20,719 nt of DNA, taken from assembly GCA_026001245.1 (NCBI GenBank), contig BNZR01000023.1, forward strand, positions 1 to 20,719, read 5' to 3'. Positions 14,629-20,602 of this stretch are shown one piece after another. Each line of letters starts with the position of its first letter. Position 1 is the first letter of the stretch. This stretch comes from Clostridia bacterium. GTDB taxonomy: Bacteria > Bacillota_A > Clostridia > Oscillospirales > UBA929. A program made the translations under genes and the position numbers. The notes beneath the pieces were generated by a model. It was not told the origin of the DNA. It saw only the letters and a list, made by a program, of their open reading frames with translations, and did no database searches.

Positions 14629-14839
14629 CTGGAAACGCAAATTATCAAGCCGCAAGTTTTGGGCGGGCGTAGCGGGATTCGTCAGCGCGAACGCCGCCGC
14701 GTTTGGTGTAGGTGACAACATCACCGCACGGGTAGTATTGATTATCACCGCCGTGGGCGCGTTGTGCGTCTACATGTTATCCGAGGGCATGGCGGACAGC
14801 GGCAACATCAATCAACAGGAGGATTCCAACAATGAGTAA
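14618..14839 (+). CDS. Phage holin
   Basis: A 73-residue protein with N-terminal IDWKRKLSSRKFWAGVAGF, two short hydrophobic segments (about 14-32 and 37-56, VVLIITAVGALCVYML) and a polar C-terminus (SEGMADSGNINQQED). This matches the small two-TM phage holins of Gram-positive phages whose N-terminus reads I-W-x-R-x-x-(S/N)-x-x-F-W. Holins permeabilise the membrane to release or activate the endolysin. The ATG overlaps the upstream gene and the stop overlaps the endolysin start by 8 bases, fitting a coupled holin-lysin pair. Confidence 0.85.
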   Translation: MKIDWKRKLSSRKFWAGVAGFVSANAAAFGVGDNITARVVLIITAVGALCVYMLSEGMADSGNINQQEDSNNE

Positions 14840-15662
14840 AATGGAAACCGTACTTAACTATGCCTTGATGTGGCAAGATTACGTTGAAAAGGCAACCCCG
14901 AACTATCAATACTACGAAGACAAGGCGGCGAATCCCGGCAACAGCAACTGGACGCGTTTTGGCAAAATCTATGACGATACCTTTTTTAGCGGCAAGCGCA
15001 CAAAAGACGGCTACGCGTGGTGTGCTATGTTCGTCGCGTCGTGTATCATTGAGAAACTGGGTGTTGACGCGTTCAAGACGCTTTTGCATAACTCCACACA
15101 GATACAATGGACGGCGGGCGTGGACGCTTACAAAAATATCGCCAAAGCTAACGGCGAATGGTACGAGGTCAAGGGCAAAACACCGCGCCCCGCGCCGAAG
15201 CGCGGCGACCTTATCATTTTTTCTAGCGGTGATTCCGCTTGCGCCCATATCGGCTTTGTCACGGACGCGGACGCTTCAAAGGTCTACACAGTCGAGGGCA
15301 ACACCTCCAGTAACCCCGGCGTTGTCCCCAACGGCGGCGCGGTTCGGCAAAAGTCCTACCCGCTATCTTATGCCAATATCTATGGTTATTGCCGCTTGCC
15401 GTGGGACAAGTTGGGTGACGCGACACCCGCGCCGCCGACTGTCGCAAAGCCCGTCACACGTCCGCAAATTCACAAGGGCGACAAAGGCGACTTTGTGAAA
15501 GAGTGCCAGACCGCGCTTAACAAGTTCGGCTACAAACTCGCGGTTGATGGTTCATTCGGTCCCACGACTGACGCGGCGGTTAGAGCGTTCCAAAAGTCAA
15601 AATCGTTGGCGGTAGATGGTTGGGTAGGACCGAAAACATGGGCAAGCTTGTTGTCTGTTTGA
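14832..15662 (+). CDS. Endolysin: CHAP amidase/peptidase with peptidoglycan-binding domain
   Basis: The 276-residue lysin has an N-terminal CHAP-type domain (about 5-190) with catalytic Cys64 in GYAWCAMFVAS, His139 in ACAHIGFV and Glu155/Asn157 in VEGNTSSNPG. A Pro/Ala linker (194-209) leads to a PG_binding_1 domain (211-276) with the IHKGDKGDFVKECQTAL helix and the paired DGSFGPTT and DGWVGPKTW motifs. It cuts host peptidoglycan at the end of the lytic cycle. It has no signal peptide, so release depends on the holin. ATG 14832 has AGGAGG (14817-14822) inside the holin gene. Confidence 0.93.
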   Translation: MSKMETVLNYALMWQDYVEKATPNYQYYEDKAANPGNSNWTRFGKIYDDTFFSGKRTKDGYAWCAMFVASCIIEKLGVDAFKTLLHNSTQIQWTAGVDAYKNIAKANGEWYEVKGKTPRPAPKRGDLIIFSSGDSACAHIGFVTDADASKVYTVEGNTSSNPGVVPNGGAVRQKSYPLSYANIYGYCRLPWDKLGDATPAPPTVAKPVTRPQIHKGDKGDFVKECQTALNKFGYKLAVDGSFGPTTDAAVRAFQKSKSLAVDGWVGPKTWASLLSV

Positions 15663-15676
15663 GTTGTTGAACACGC

Positions 15677-15715
15677 CCCCGCGAGGTGTAATCACGCTTC
15701 GCGGGGTAATTTTTA
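15677..15715 (+). terminator. Terminator-like hairpin after the endolysin
   Basis: CCCCGCGA (15677-15684) pairs with TCGCGGGG (15699-15706); inside it GTG/CAC can extend the fold around TAAT. TAATTTTT follows. It may end or thin out the late transcript before the gpZ-like gene. Confidence 0.7.
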
Positions 15716-15729
15716 CAGGAGGGGCTATT

Positions 15730-16362
15730 ATGATTGAGGCAACGCAAAACGAACGACAAGCGGCACAAATTAAGGCAATTCTAAGCAATTTTCCGGAAAA
15801 ATCAAAATCGCTTTACGGTTCAATTATAAGGAAAGCCCAAAATGTCGTAAGGCAGGAAACAATCAAAGGCGTAACGAAAACTTACGCTATCGACGCGGCG
15901 GACATTCGCGCCAATACTAATATCAAGTTAAAACACCGCTTTGAGGGCAATACCGTAATCGGATATATATGGTTTTCGGGCAAACGCATACCGCTACACC
16001 GCTATTTATCCACCCCAAAAATGCCAACCGCCGACGTATCAAAGCGCATACACGCTTTTGTCACCGATAAAGGGCAAACAATATCACACCCCGGCAAGGC
16101 GGTACACGCAAAAATTGAGCGCGGCGACAGCATGAAAGCCTACGACAATAAGACCTTTGTAGCAAAAATGGATAGCGGACACGTCGGAATATTTCAGCGT
16201 CTAAGCGAAGTCAATAAAAACATTCGGGAATTACCCGGATTATCAATGCCCAAAATGGCGGAAAACACCATTGTACTTGCCGAGGTTGAACGGAAAGCGC
16301 AGGAAGCAATGGCGGGGACTAACGTGGATAAAATCATACACCGATTTTTGAACGGCGGATAA
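15730..16362 (+). CDS. Minor tail protein Z-like (gpZ)
   Basis: From ATG 15730 (AGGAGGGG 8-10 bases upstream) the product has 210 residues. It resembles the phage minor tail protein Z family: an early SIIRKAQNVVRQETIKGVTK helix, IWFSGKRIPLHRYL, then FVAKMDSGHVGIFQR and LSMPKMAENTIVLAEVE. gpZ-like proteins act in tail completion. Its place after the lysis module, behind a terminator-like hairpin, is not usual, since gpZ normally lies in the head-tail joining region. A longer in-frame ATG at 15664 would translate the terminator hairpin and is rejected. Confidence 0.75.
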   Translation: MIEATQNERQAAQIKAILSNFPEKSKSLYGSIIRKAQNVVRQETIKGVTKTYAIDAADIRANTNIKLKHRFEGNTVIGYIWFSGKRIPLHRYLSTPKMPTADVSKRIHAFVTDKGQTISHPGKAVHAKIERGDSMKAYDNKTFVAKMDSGHVGIFQRLSEVNKNIRELPGLSMPKMAENTIVLAEVERKAQEAMAGTNVDKIIHRFLNGG

Positions 16363-16371
16363 TTTAACAGG

Positions 16372-16409
16372 AAAAACCCGCCGTACTTTGATAAGTACGG
16401 CGGGTTTTT
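16372..16409. terminator. Strong bidirectional rho-independent terminator
   Basis: A 13-bp perfect stem (ACCCGCCGTACTT against AAGTACGGCGGGT) with loop TGAT is flanked by AAAA on the left and TTTT on the right, so it works in both directions. It separates the plus-strand late operon from the minus-strand lipoprotein gene. Confidence 0.93.
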
Positions 16410-16426
16410 CTGTAGCATTAAGAAAG

Positions 16427-17383
16427 TCAATCACTTAAAGCAGGATTTAGATAAAAATCGTCGGCAATATTGGAAAACTGATTCCAATCAAAGCTATCAA
16501 AGTTGATTTTATCAATCGTTTCTTTATAAAGCAGAATTTTCACAACGACATCATTAGATGTATTGCCGAATGAATCAACGAGCGGAAACGACCACAAAAA
16601 GCAGACTTGCGAAATATCAGAACGTGGCTGTAATTCTTTCAAAACCTTACTTGAGCTTGAAAGAATGCCACTTCGTATAAGACTAACCGTCCAACTATCG
16701 GAAGCGTTTGCGTTTATAGTAATTCTCCTGTCGCCCTCTGCTCCTGTATTACCCTCATCAAAAATATCAACGCTAGATACGTCAACACCGACCGATTTTA
16801 TAACACTCTCGCAAAGAACCTCTAGCGTTTGTGTGCTACTGTTTTCGGTGGATAATTTTTTAACAAGGGCTTCAGAAATTTCCTTTTTCAAGGATTTTGA
16901 AAGCGCGTCATATGCGGATTGTGCGGCTTCGTAGTCTTCACGCGAAGATTCAGCCGTCAACCCCTCAATAAGGGCGGTGACATTTTCGACAGCGGCGCGG
17001 TTTAGTATTTTGGTTGACCGTTCTAGAGGGTACAAAACATCAACACCATTTCTTATTTCAGACACCGCACCATTTACAATATCTACTTCTTTCGATATTG
17101 CCCCTGACCAACTTACATCATAAGTGCTTTCTGTACTATATTTTTTAAGTACATTTGTGACCTTAGAATCCAATCCAATAGATACAAGCGCAATAAAAAC
17201 TTCGTCCGCCTGTTCGGGTGTGATTCCCATATCCGAACGAAGTTTTTTCACAGAATCAGAGTAAAAATCATATTGCGCTTTTAATTCGGAGGATTTTGGC
17301 GTGTCTAAATCAACTGTCACGCCACAAGAGGACAAGGCGAAGCACAAAACCGCGCTGATAGCTATTGCAAGGATTTTTTTCAT
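16427..17383 (-). CDS. Prophage-encoded lipoprotein, unknown function
   Basis: The 318-residue product begins with a lipoprotein signal (KKILAIAISAVLCFALSSC) with lipobox LSSC, Cys20 being the lipid-modified residue. The mature part has a helical EQADEVFIALVSIGLD region, an AVENVTALIEGLT to EISEALVKKLS helical region, and a beta-like C-terminal part (RRITINANASDSWTVSLIR, LWSFPLVDSF). No family is recognised. It is transcribed alone, against the late genes, from a strong promoter (17488-17516), and is richer in A and T than its neighbours: the profile of a moron expressed in the lysogen, where surface lipoproteins often block superinfection. That role is inference. Confidence 0.8.
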   Translation of the reverse strand: MKKILAIAISAVLCFALSSCGVTVDLDTPKSSELKAQYDFYSDSVKKLRSDMGITPEQADEVFIALVSIGLDSKVTNVLKKYSTESTYDVSWSGAISKEVDIVNGAVSEIRNGVDVLYPLERSTKILNRAAVENVTALIEGLTAESSREDYEAAQSAYDALSKSLKKEISEALVKKLSTENSSTQTLEVLCESVIKSVGVDVSSVDIFDEGNTGAEGDRRITINANASDSWTVSLIRSGILSSSSKVLKELQPRSDISQVCFLWSFPLVDSFGNTSNDVVVKILLYKETIDKINFDSFDWNQFSNIADDFYLNPALSD

Positions 17384-17441
17384 AGTGTAAGTTCCTTTCG
17401 TTATACGCCGCCACGGTGGACGGCTTTATAGGTTGTGCCAA

Positions 17442-17477
17442 GTGACACCTAGCGATACTGTTTCAAACGCTAGTCAC
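17442..17477. promoter_or_regulatory. Inverted repeat in the divergent control region (possible operator)
   Basis: CTAGCG (17449-17454) and CGCTAG (17468-17473) form an inverted repeat, with GTGAC at the left and TCAC at the right edge continuing the symmetry after a 3-base offset. It lies just downstream of the minus-strand promoter and upstream of the XRE gene. It may be the XRE operator or an RNA hairpin in the lipoprotein leader. Confidence 0.5.
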
Positions 17478-17487
17478 TATTAGGGTA

Positions 17488-17516
17488 ACTATATCACATA
17501 AACGTGCTATAGTCAA
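17488..17516 (-). promoter_or_regulatory. Sigma-A promoter of the lipoprotein gene
   Basis: On the minus strand TTGACT (17516-17511) and TATAGT (17493-17488) are spaced by exactly 17 bp. The start of transcription would be near 17480, leaving a leader of about 95 bases before the lipoprotein ATG. Confidence 0.75.
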
Positions 17517-17547
17517 TAGGCATTATTAAGGTAAAGGAAGCGACACA

Positions 17548-17799
17548 ATGAAATTTTACAAATATAATGGACGGTGTAACGCTTGCGGCGCAATCGTCCG
17601 AACCTTGCGAGAAGAAAGAGGATTATCACAAGAGCAACTAGCGGCGAAATTACAATGCGAGGGCATAAATCTCGCCCAAAAAGCCGTTAGCCGTATTGAA
17701 CTTGGAAGCCGCGTGGTTGCCGACTTTGAATTAGTAGCCCTAGCCCGAATCTTCGGCGTGACGCTCGACGCGCTTTTATCCGACACACAACCTACATAG
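17548..17799 (+). CDS. XRE-family (Cro/CI-like) HTH regulator
   Basis: The 83-residue protein is a single HTH_3 domain: IVRTLREERGLSQEQLAAKL, recognition helix around INLAQKAVSRIELGSR, and FELVALARIFGVTLDALL. Such small proteins are phage repressors or Cro-like regulators. Start ATG 17548 with GGTAAAGGAAG upstream. It is divergent from the lipoprotein, shares its control region and ends at a strong terminator. No separate antirepressor or integrase is seen beside it. Whether it is the main lysogeny repressor cannot be told. Confidence 0.88.
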   Translation: MKFYKYNGRCNACGAIVRTLREERGLSQEQLAAKLQCEGINLAQKAVSRIELGSRVVADFELVALARIFGVTLDALLSDTQPT

Positions 17800-17804
17800 C
17801 ACCG

Positions 17805-17836
17805 CCGCCCGCCGTAATATATCGGCGGGCGGTTCT
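17805..17836 (+). terminator. Rho-independent terminator after the XRE gene
   Basis: CCGCCCGCCG (17805-17814) pairs perfectly with CGGCGGGCGG (17823-17832) around the loop TAATATAT; a short T-rich run (TTCTTTG) follows. Confidence 0.85.
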
Positions 17837-17838
17837 TT

Positions 17839-17855
17839 GTGTTCAACTCGAACAC
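17839..17855. repeat. 17-bp palindrome, copy 3
   Basis: GTGTTC AACTC GAACAC, identical to 6314-6330, located between the XRE terminator and the first CATATAG promoter. Here it overlaps no gene, which argues for a site read in DNA or in a leader RNA. Confidence 0.75.
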
Positions 17856-17860
17856 AAAAA

Positions 17861-17916
17861 TATTTTTAGAAACTTTTCAAAAACCTATTGACATATAGCA
17901 GGCTATATGTTATAAT
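17861..17916 (+). repeat. 56-bp direct repeat of 18391-18446 (promoter plus copy of RHH gene 3' end)
   Basis: 17861-17916 matches 18391-18446 at 48 of 56 positions with no gap. The second copy covers the last 12 codons of the RHH gene and the overlapping promoter. The first copy thus carries a relic of the end of an RHH gene in front of promoter 1, the trace of a past duplication of the gene-promoter unit. Confidence 0.8.
17888..17916 (+). promoter_or_regulatory. Consensus promoter 1 with palindromic operator
   Basis: TTGACA (17888-17893), 17-bp spacer, TATAAT (17911-17916): a perfect sigma-A promoter. The spacer is filled by a palindrome ACATATAGC (17891-17899), AG, GCTATATGT (17902-17910) that reaches into the -35 box. 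A repressor bound there would cover the promoter completely. The ribbon-helix-helix protein at 18222 is the likely ligand. Confidence 0.92.
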
Positions 17917-17963
17917 ATGAATGTAAGGTAAAGGACAATCCTTTTACAGAGGGAGGGGAGGAC

Positions 17964-18101
17964 ATGAAAACGCCAAACGCAACAGAAACCGCTGTCAAAT
18001 ACGCCATCGAAGCCGAGCGGTTAAAGCTGTTAGCGGTTGTCAAGGAAGCAAAAACGATTGAAGAAATCAAAAGCTACCTTGAAAATACGCTGAAAGCATA
18101 A
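17964..18101 (+). CDS. Small 45-residue protein, unknown
   Basis: ATG 17964 follows a very strong GGGAGGGGAGG and stands about 40 bases after the promoter 1 start site. The product begins MKTPNATETAVKYAIEAERL, continues KLLAVVKEAKTIEEI and ends SYLENTLKA: helical, charged, with no Cys and no membrane segment. Promoter, RBS and intact frame support a real gene. No function can be given. Confidence 0.68.
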   Translation: MKTPNATETAVKYAIEAERLKLLAVVKEAKTIEEIKSYLENTLKA

Positions 18102-18102
18102 A

Positions 18103-18144
18103 GAAAGTAACCGCCCAACCCGACCAAGGCAAACGGTTACTTTC
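18103..18144 (+). promoter_or_regulatory. Long-loop hairpin after the small gene
   Basis: GAAAGTAACCG (18103-18113) and CGGTTACTTTC (18134-18144) form a perfect 11-bp stem around a 20-base loop, directly after the stop of the 45-residue protein gene. There is no T-tract. It could be an RNA control element or a DNA site. Confidence 0.6.
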
Positions 18145-18155
18145 CGCGAGATAGA

Positions 18156-18177
18156 CGGGGCGAACCTTACCGCCCCG
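18156..18177 (+). promoter_or_regulatory. GGCG-AACCTTAC-CGCC hairpin, copy 1
   Basis: A 7-bp stem CGGGGCG/CGCCCCG with loop AACCTTAC, followed by CTTATCATTACC and then ATAGGAGG of the RHH gene. The loop, the closing pairs and the following CTTATC resemble the hairpin at 18906-18933. Confidence 0.6.
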
Positions 18178-18221
18178 CTTATCATTACCATTATTATAAA
18201 CGATATAGGAGGTAATGTCAA

Positions 18222-18428
18222 GTGGCAAGACCGAAGACAAAAACGACATCACAGAGCGTGACGGAGTACATCAAGAGAGCCTATGACCGCGTAGAAGTCA
18301 AAGTTCCTAAAGGTATTAGCGCGGATTTTAAGAAGATGTGCGCCGAGCATGGAACGAACCCTAATAGGTTAATTAACGAGTGGATAAAAAAATATTTAGA
18401 AACTTGCAAAAAACCTATTGACATATAG
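18222..18428 (+). CDS. Ribbon-helix-helix (Arc/CopG-like) DNA-binding protein
   Basis: The 68-residue protein carries an Arc-like RHH: a strand in YDRVEVKVPKGI, helix A in SADFKKMCAEHG and helix B in NPNRLINEWIKKYLET. RHH dimers bind short palindromes through the strand. Start GTG 18222 has ATAGGAGG (18206-18213) 8 bases upstream. The gene lies after promoter 1 and its own last codons are the -35 box and half-operator of promoter 2: the stop TAG (18426-18428) is inside the palindrome. Autoregulation at both CATATAG sites is the natural reading. It has no toxin partner visible. Confidence 0.82.
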   Translation: MARPKTKTTSQSVTEYIKRAYDRVEVKVPKGISADFKKMCAEHGTNPNRLINEWIKKYLETCKKPIDI

Positions 18429-18446
18429 GCGGCTATATGATATAAT
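18418..18446 (+). promoter_or_regulatory. Consensus promoter 2 with palindromic operator
   Basis: TTGACA (18418-18423), 17-bp spacer, TATAAT (18441-18446). CATATAG (18422-18428) and CTATATG (18433-18439) form the same operator as in promoter 1 but with a different 4-base centre. It drives the CxxC protein gene and overlaps the end of the RHH gene. A small GGGG/CCCC hairpin (18464-18475) lies in the leader. Confidence 0.92.
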
Positions 18447-18497
18447 GCAATTACAAGTTAACGGGGACAGCCCCAATATAATAAGGAGGAAAACAAG

Positions 18498-18893
18498 ATG
18501 TTAAAATTAGTATCCGATTTGCGCAAAGGTGACATAGCAATCTTAGACCCTAAACGGGGGGGGGGGGTACAGATACTACATGTGAATCGCTACCCAGTTG
18601 ATAAAAAAGGGTTCATAAGCCTATGCACTACAGACCCCGGCAAACAAGGCTTTGTTAAAATGAACGCAACAGCTTTGGTTGAAGTCCTTGAAAACGCAAA
18701 CCCGGACGCATGGTGGAATTTACCCGGTTTTAAGTCTGCCGAAAATTGCTCTAAATGCGCCTATGCCCACAATACCGCCACAGGTGAAATTGAGGGCGAA
18801 TGTAGCATGTGCTACGCGGCAAAGCACCCGACATTTGAAGAAGCGCAAAAACACGCCTGTGATAACTTCGACGACTTCAAGGATTTTGAGTAA
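18498..18893 (+). CDS. Putative zinc-binding small protein, unknown, with G12 tract
   Basis: The 131-residue product has no recognised family. The N-terminal part is beta-like (KGDIAILDPKRGGG, VQILHVNRYPVDKKGFIS). The C-terminal part has two CxxC pairs, C84-S-K-C87 and C102-S-M-C105, that could bind zinc as a ribbon, then an acidic end (NFDDFKDFE). ATG 18498 follows AAGGAGG; the gene is driven by promoter 2. Codons 20-24 lie in a run of 12 G, so its frame may vary. Alternatively the run is a sequencing feature. The position in a repressed small-gene module of a prophage suggests an accessory host-interaction function, but nothing in the sequence names it. Confidence 0.72.
   Translation: MLKLVSDLRKGDIAILDPKRGGGVQILHVNRYPVDKKGFISLCTTDPGKQGFVKMNATALVEVLENANPDAWWNLPGFKSAENCSKCAYAHNTATGEIEGECSMCYAAKHPTFEEAQKHACDNFDDFKDFE
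18556..18567 (+). repeat. Homopolymer tract G12 inside a coding region
   Basis: Twelve consecutive G encode Arg-Gly-Gly-Gly with the first base of Val near the N-terminus of the 131-residue protein. Tracts this long slip during replication; a change of one or two bases would truncate the protein soon after. Confidence 0.8.
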
Positions 18894-18905
18894 TCCAAAT
18901 TTCAA

Positions 18906-18933
18906 GTAGAGGGCGAACCCTGCCGCCCTCTAC
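18906..18933 (+). promoter_or_regulatory. GGCG-AACCCTGC-CGCC hairpin, copy 2
   Basis: A perfect 10-bp stem GTAGAGGGCG/CGCCCTCTAC with loop AACCCTGC, followed by TTATCTTACC, 13 bases after the CxxC protein gene. It resembles 18156-18177 in loop and flank. It may stop transcription, although no T-run follows. The stretch 18934-19012 holds only ATAGGAGG and the leader of the transposase. Confidence 0.65.
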
Positions 18934-19012
18934 TTATCTTACCAAACAGCCCCGAACCTAAAACCACCGCGCCCATAGGAGGTGAAATCAAACAATATCG
19001 AGGTGCTTTATT

Positions 19013-20050
19013 ATGCCGCGTAACTTTACCCATTTCACGCGAACAGACCGTATCAGATTAGAAACCATGCTTCGTGACGGCATAGATAAGCCGGAAATCG
19101 CCGAGCGGCTACAAAAACACCTAAGCAATGTCTATCGAGAAATCAAGCGAGGAGAGTATCAACATACACTAACCGACCTAACAACCCAAACCCGATACAG
19201 CAGCGACTTAGCCGAGCAGCGTTACCGCGCCCACCTTTCCGCCAAAGGCGCGGACTTGAAAATAGGCAATGACCGCGAATTAGCCGACGCGATAGAAGCC
19301 AAGATTGTCAAGGAGAAATTCGCCCCCGCCCCGGCACTCGCCGCCCTTGCCCGAAGCGGTAAGTTCGTGGTCAACTTTTGCGTGAGTACACTATATCATT
19401 ATATAGACAAGGGCATATTTCTAAAACTTACAAACAAACACTTACCCGTCAAGCGCAACAACAAAGGCAAATACCGAAAAATCCAACCCAAACGCGCCCC
19501 AAAGGGTGAGAGCATAGAGAAACGCCCCGAAGTAATCAACGCTCGAACAACCTTTGGACATTGGGAAATGGACACCGTAAAAGGCAAGCGTGACACCGCT
19601 AACACGCTCTTAGTGTTAACCGAACGCCTAACCCGCGAAGAAATCAAAGTAAGGCTTCCCGACAATACAGACGACAGCGTGGTTAAAGCCCTTGATAGGT
19701 TAGAACGCCGCTATGGTCAAATGTTCCCGAAAGTCTTCAATAGTATCACCGTTGATAACGGTTCGGAATTTCAAGATTGTAAAGGTATGGAACGGTCAAT
19801 ATACGGAGGACAGCGGACGAAATGCTACTATTGCCACCCGTACAGCAGTTACGAGCGCGGGAGCAACGAGAACCAAAACAAGCTAATCCGCCGTTGGATT
19901 CCCAAAGGAACGCCGATAGAGCAAATCACGGACGAAATGATAACCTTTATTCAAGACTGGATTAACAACTATCCCCGCAAGCTTTTCGACTGGGCGACAT
20001 CTGCCGAACGGTTCGCACAGCACATGGCGGAATTGACCGCGAACGCATAA
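19013..20050 (+). CDS. IS30-family transposase
   Basis: The 345-residue protein has an N-terminal HTH (residues about 7-45, TRTDRIRLETMLRDGIDKPE and SNVYREIKRGEY) and an rve-type integrase core. The DDE residues are Asp187 in GHWEMDTV, Asp248 in TVDNGSEF and Glu281 in SYERGSNENQN, with 32 residues between the second Asp and Glu as in IS30. It begins at ATG 19013 with GAGGTG upstream and is intact. No terminal inverted repeats could be seen in the 119 bases before or the 70 bases after it, so a complete IS cannot be drawn. Its base composition resembles the phage genes rather than the ylmH flank. Confidence 0.93.
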   Translation: MPRNFTHFTRTDRIRLETMLRDGIDKPEIAERLQKHLSNVYREIKRGEYQHTLTDLTTQTRYSSDLAEQRYRAHLSAKGADLKIGNDRELADAIEAKIVKEKFAPAPALAALARSGKFVVNFCVSTLYHYIDKGIFLKLTNKHLPVKRNNKGKYRKIQPKRAPKGESIEKRPEVINARTTFGHWEMDTVKGKRDTANTLLVLTERLTREEIKVRLPDNTDDSVVKALDRLERRYGQMFPKVFNSITVDNGSEFQDCKGMERSIYGGQRTKCYYCHPYSSYERGSNENQNKLIRRWIPKGTPIEQITDEMITFIQDWINNYPRKLFDWATSAERFAQHMAELTANA

Positions 20051-20063
20051 AGCATACCCGCTT

Positions 20064-20180
20064 GATATGTGTTAACAAAAACTTAATATTTATTTTCGCA
20101 TTTACTATTGACATTTACCGGAATTATCCCCACACCCCAAGCCGCACCCAAATACGCCCTTTTTTCGACCTCCCGCCGAC
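20064..20180. repeat. Right fold-back arm, native copy
   Basis: 117 bp from just after the transposase stop into the ylmH 3' end, repeated exactly in reverse complement at 20603-20719. The ylmH frame runs through this copy without a break, so it is the genuine one. The stretch 20051-20123 is AT-rich and holds no gene. Confidence 0.9.
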
Positions 20181-20602
20181 CTCCAGCAGCTTTCCGCGCC
20201 CCAGACCGCGCACCGACACAACGTCCCCCGCGCTCACAGCCCTCGCCGTGTCCTCGCAAAGCTTGTGGCACAGCTGAACCTTGCCCTGCTCGATGGCTTC
20301 GGCGGCGTGTCCCCGCGACAGGTCAAACATCGCGGCGACAATCGCGTCCAATCTAAGCGACGCGACCGTTTCGTCGCGCTCGGTCAGCGCGTGCGTGACC
20401 TGCGGCAGATCCGACAGCGGCACCCGCGTGACGGTCAGCCCCACGCGCCCGGCCTGCTTCAACTCGTCGCAGACAAAGCCCGCGATGTCCGCCGTGCAGA
20501 CCATGTACGACGGCTCGCCGACGGCTATGTCGCCCAGCACCGCCCGGTCAAGCCCCAACCCCAGCGCGGCGCCCAATATGTCGCGATGGGCGAGCGCGTC
20601 CT
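20124..20602 (-). CDS. ylmH: YlmH-like RNA-binding S4-domain protein, C-terminal part (5' truncated)
   Basis: On the minus strand about 158 residues match YlmH: HRDILGAALGLGLDR, then a GDIAVGEPSYMVCTADI segment, TVASLRLDAIVAAMFDLSRG opening the S4 domain, KVQLCHKLCEDTARAVSAGD and the final GLGRGKLLEVGGRSKKGRI, ending in VWG and TAA at 20124-20126. YlmH lies in the cell division cluster upstream of divIVA in Firmicutes and acts in translation. The N-terminal 90-100 residues are lost at 20602/20603, where the sequence folds back; the apparent ATG at 20675 is an artefact. GC content is much higher than in the prophage, so this is probably host chromosome at the right border. Confidence 0.85.

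Noticed and set aside
14884..15498. Plus-strand open frame of 204 residues
   Set aside because: Lies inside the endolysin gene in another frame, Arg/Thr/Ser-rich, no RBS.
124..16362. Whole unit as an R-type bacteriocin (tailocin) instead of a phage
   Set aside because: A tail, lysis and regulator set would fit, but the region upstream of the sheath is outside the window, so the presence or absence of head genes cannot be judged.
18894..20063. Complete IS30 element with terminal inverted repeats
   Set aside because: I compared the sequence upstream of the transposase with that downstream and saw no matching inverted ends, so only the transposase gene is reported.
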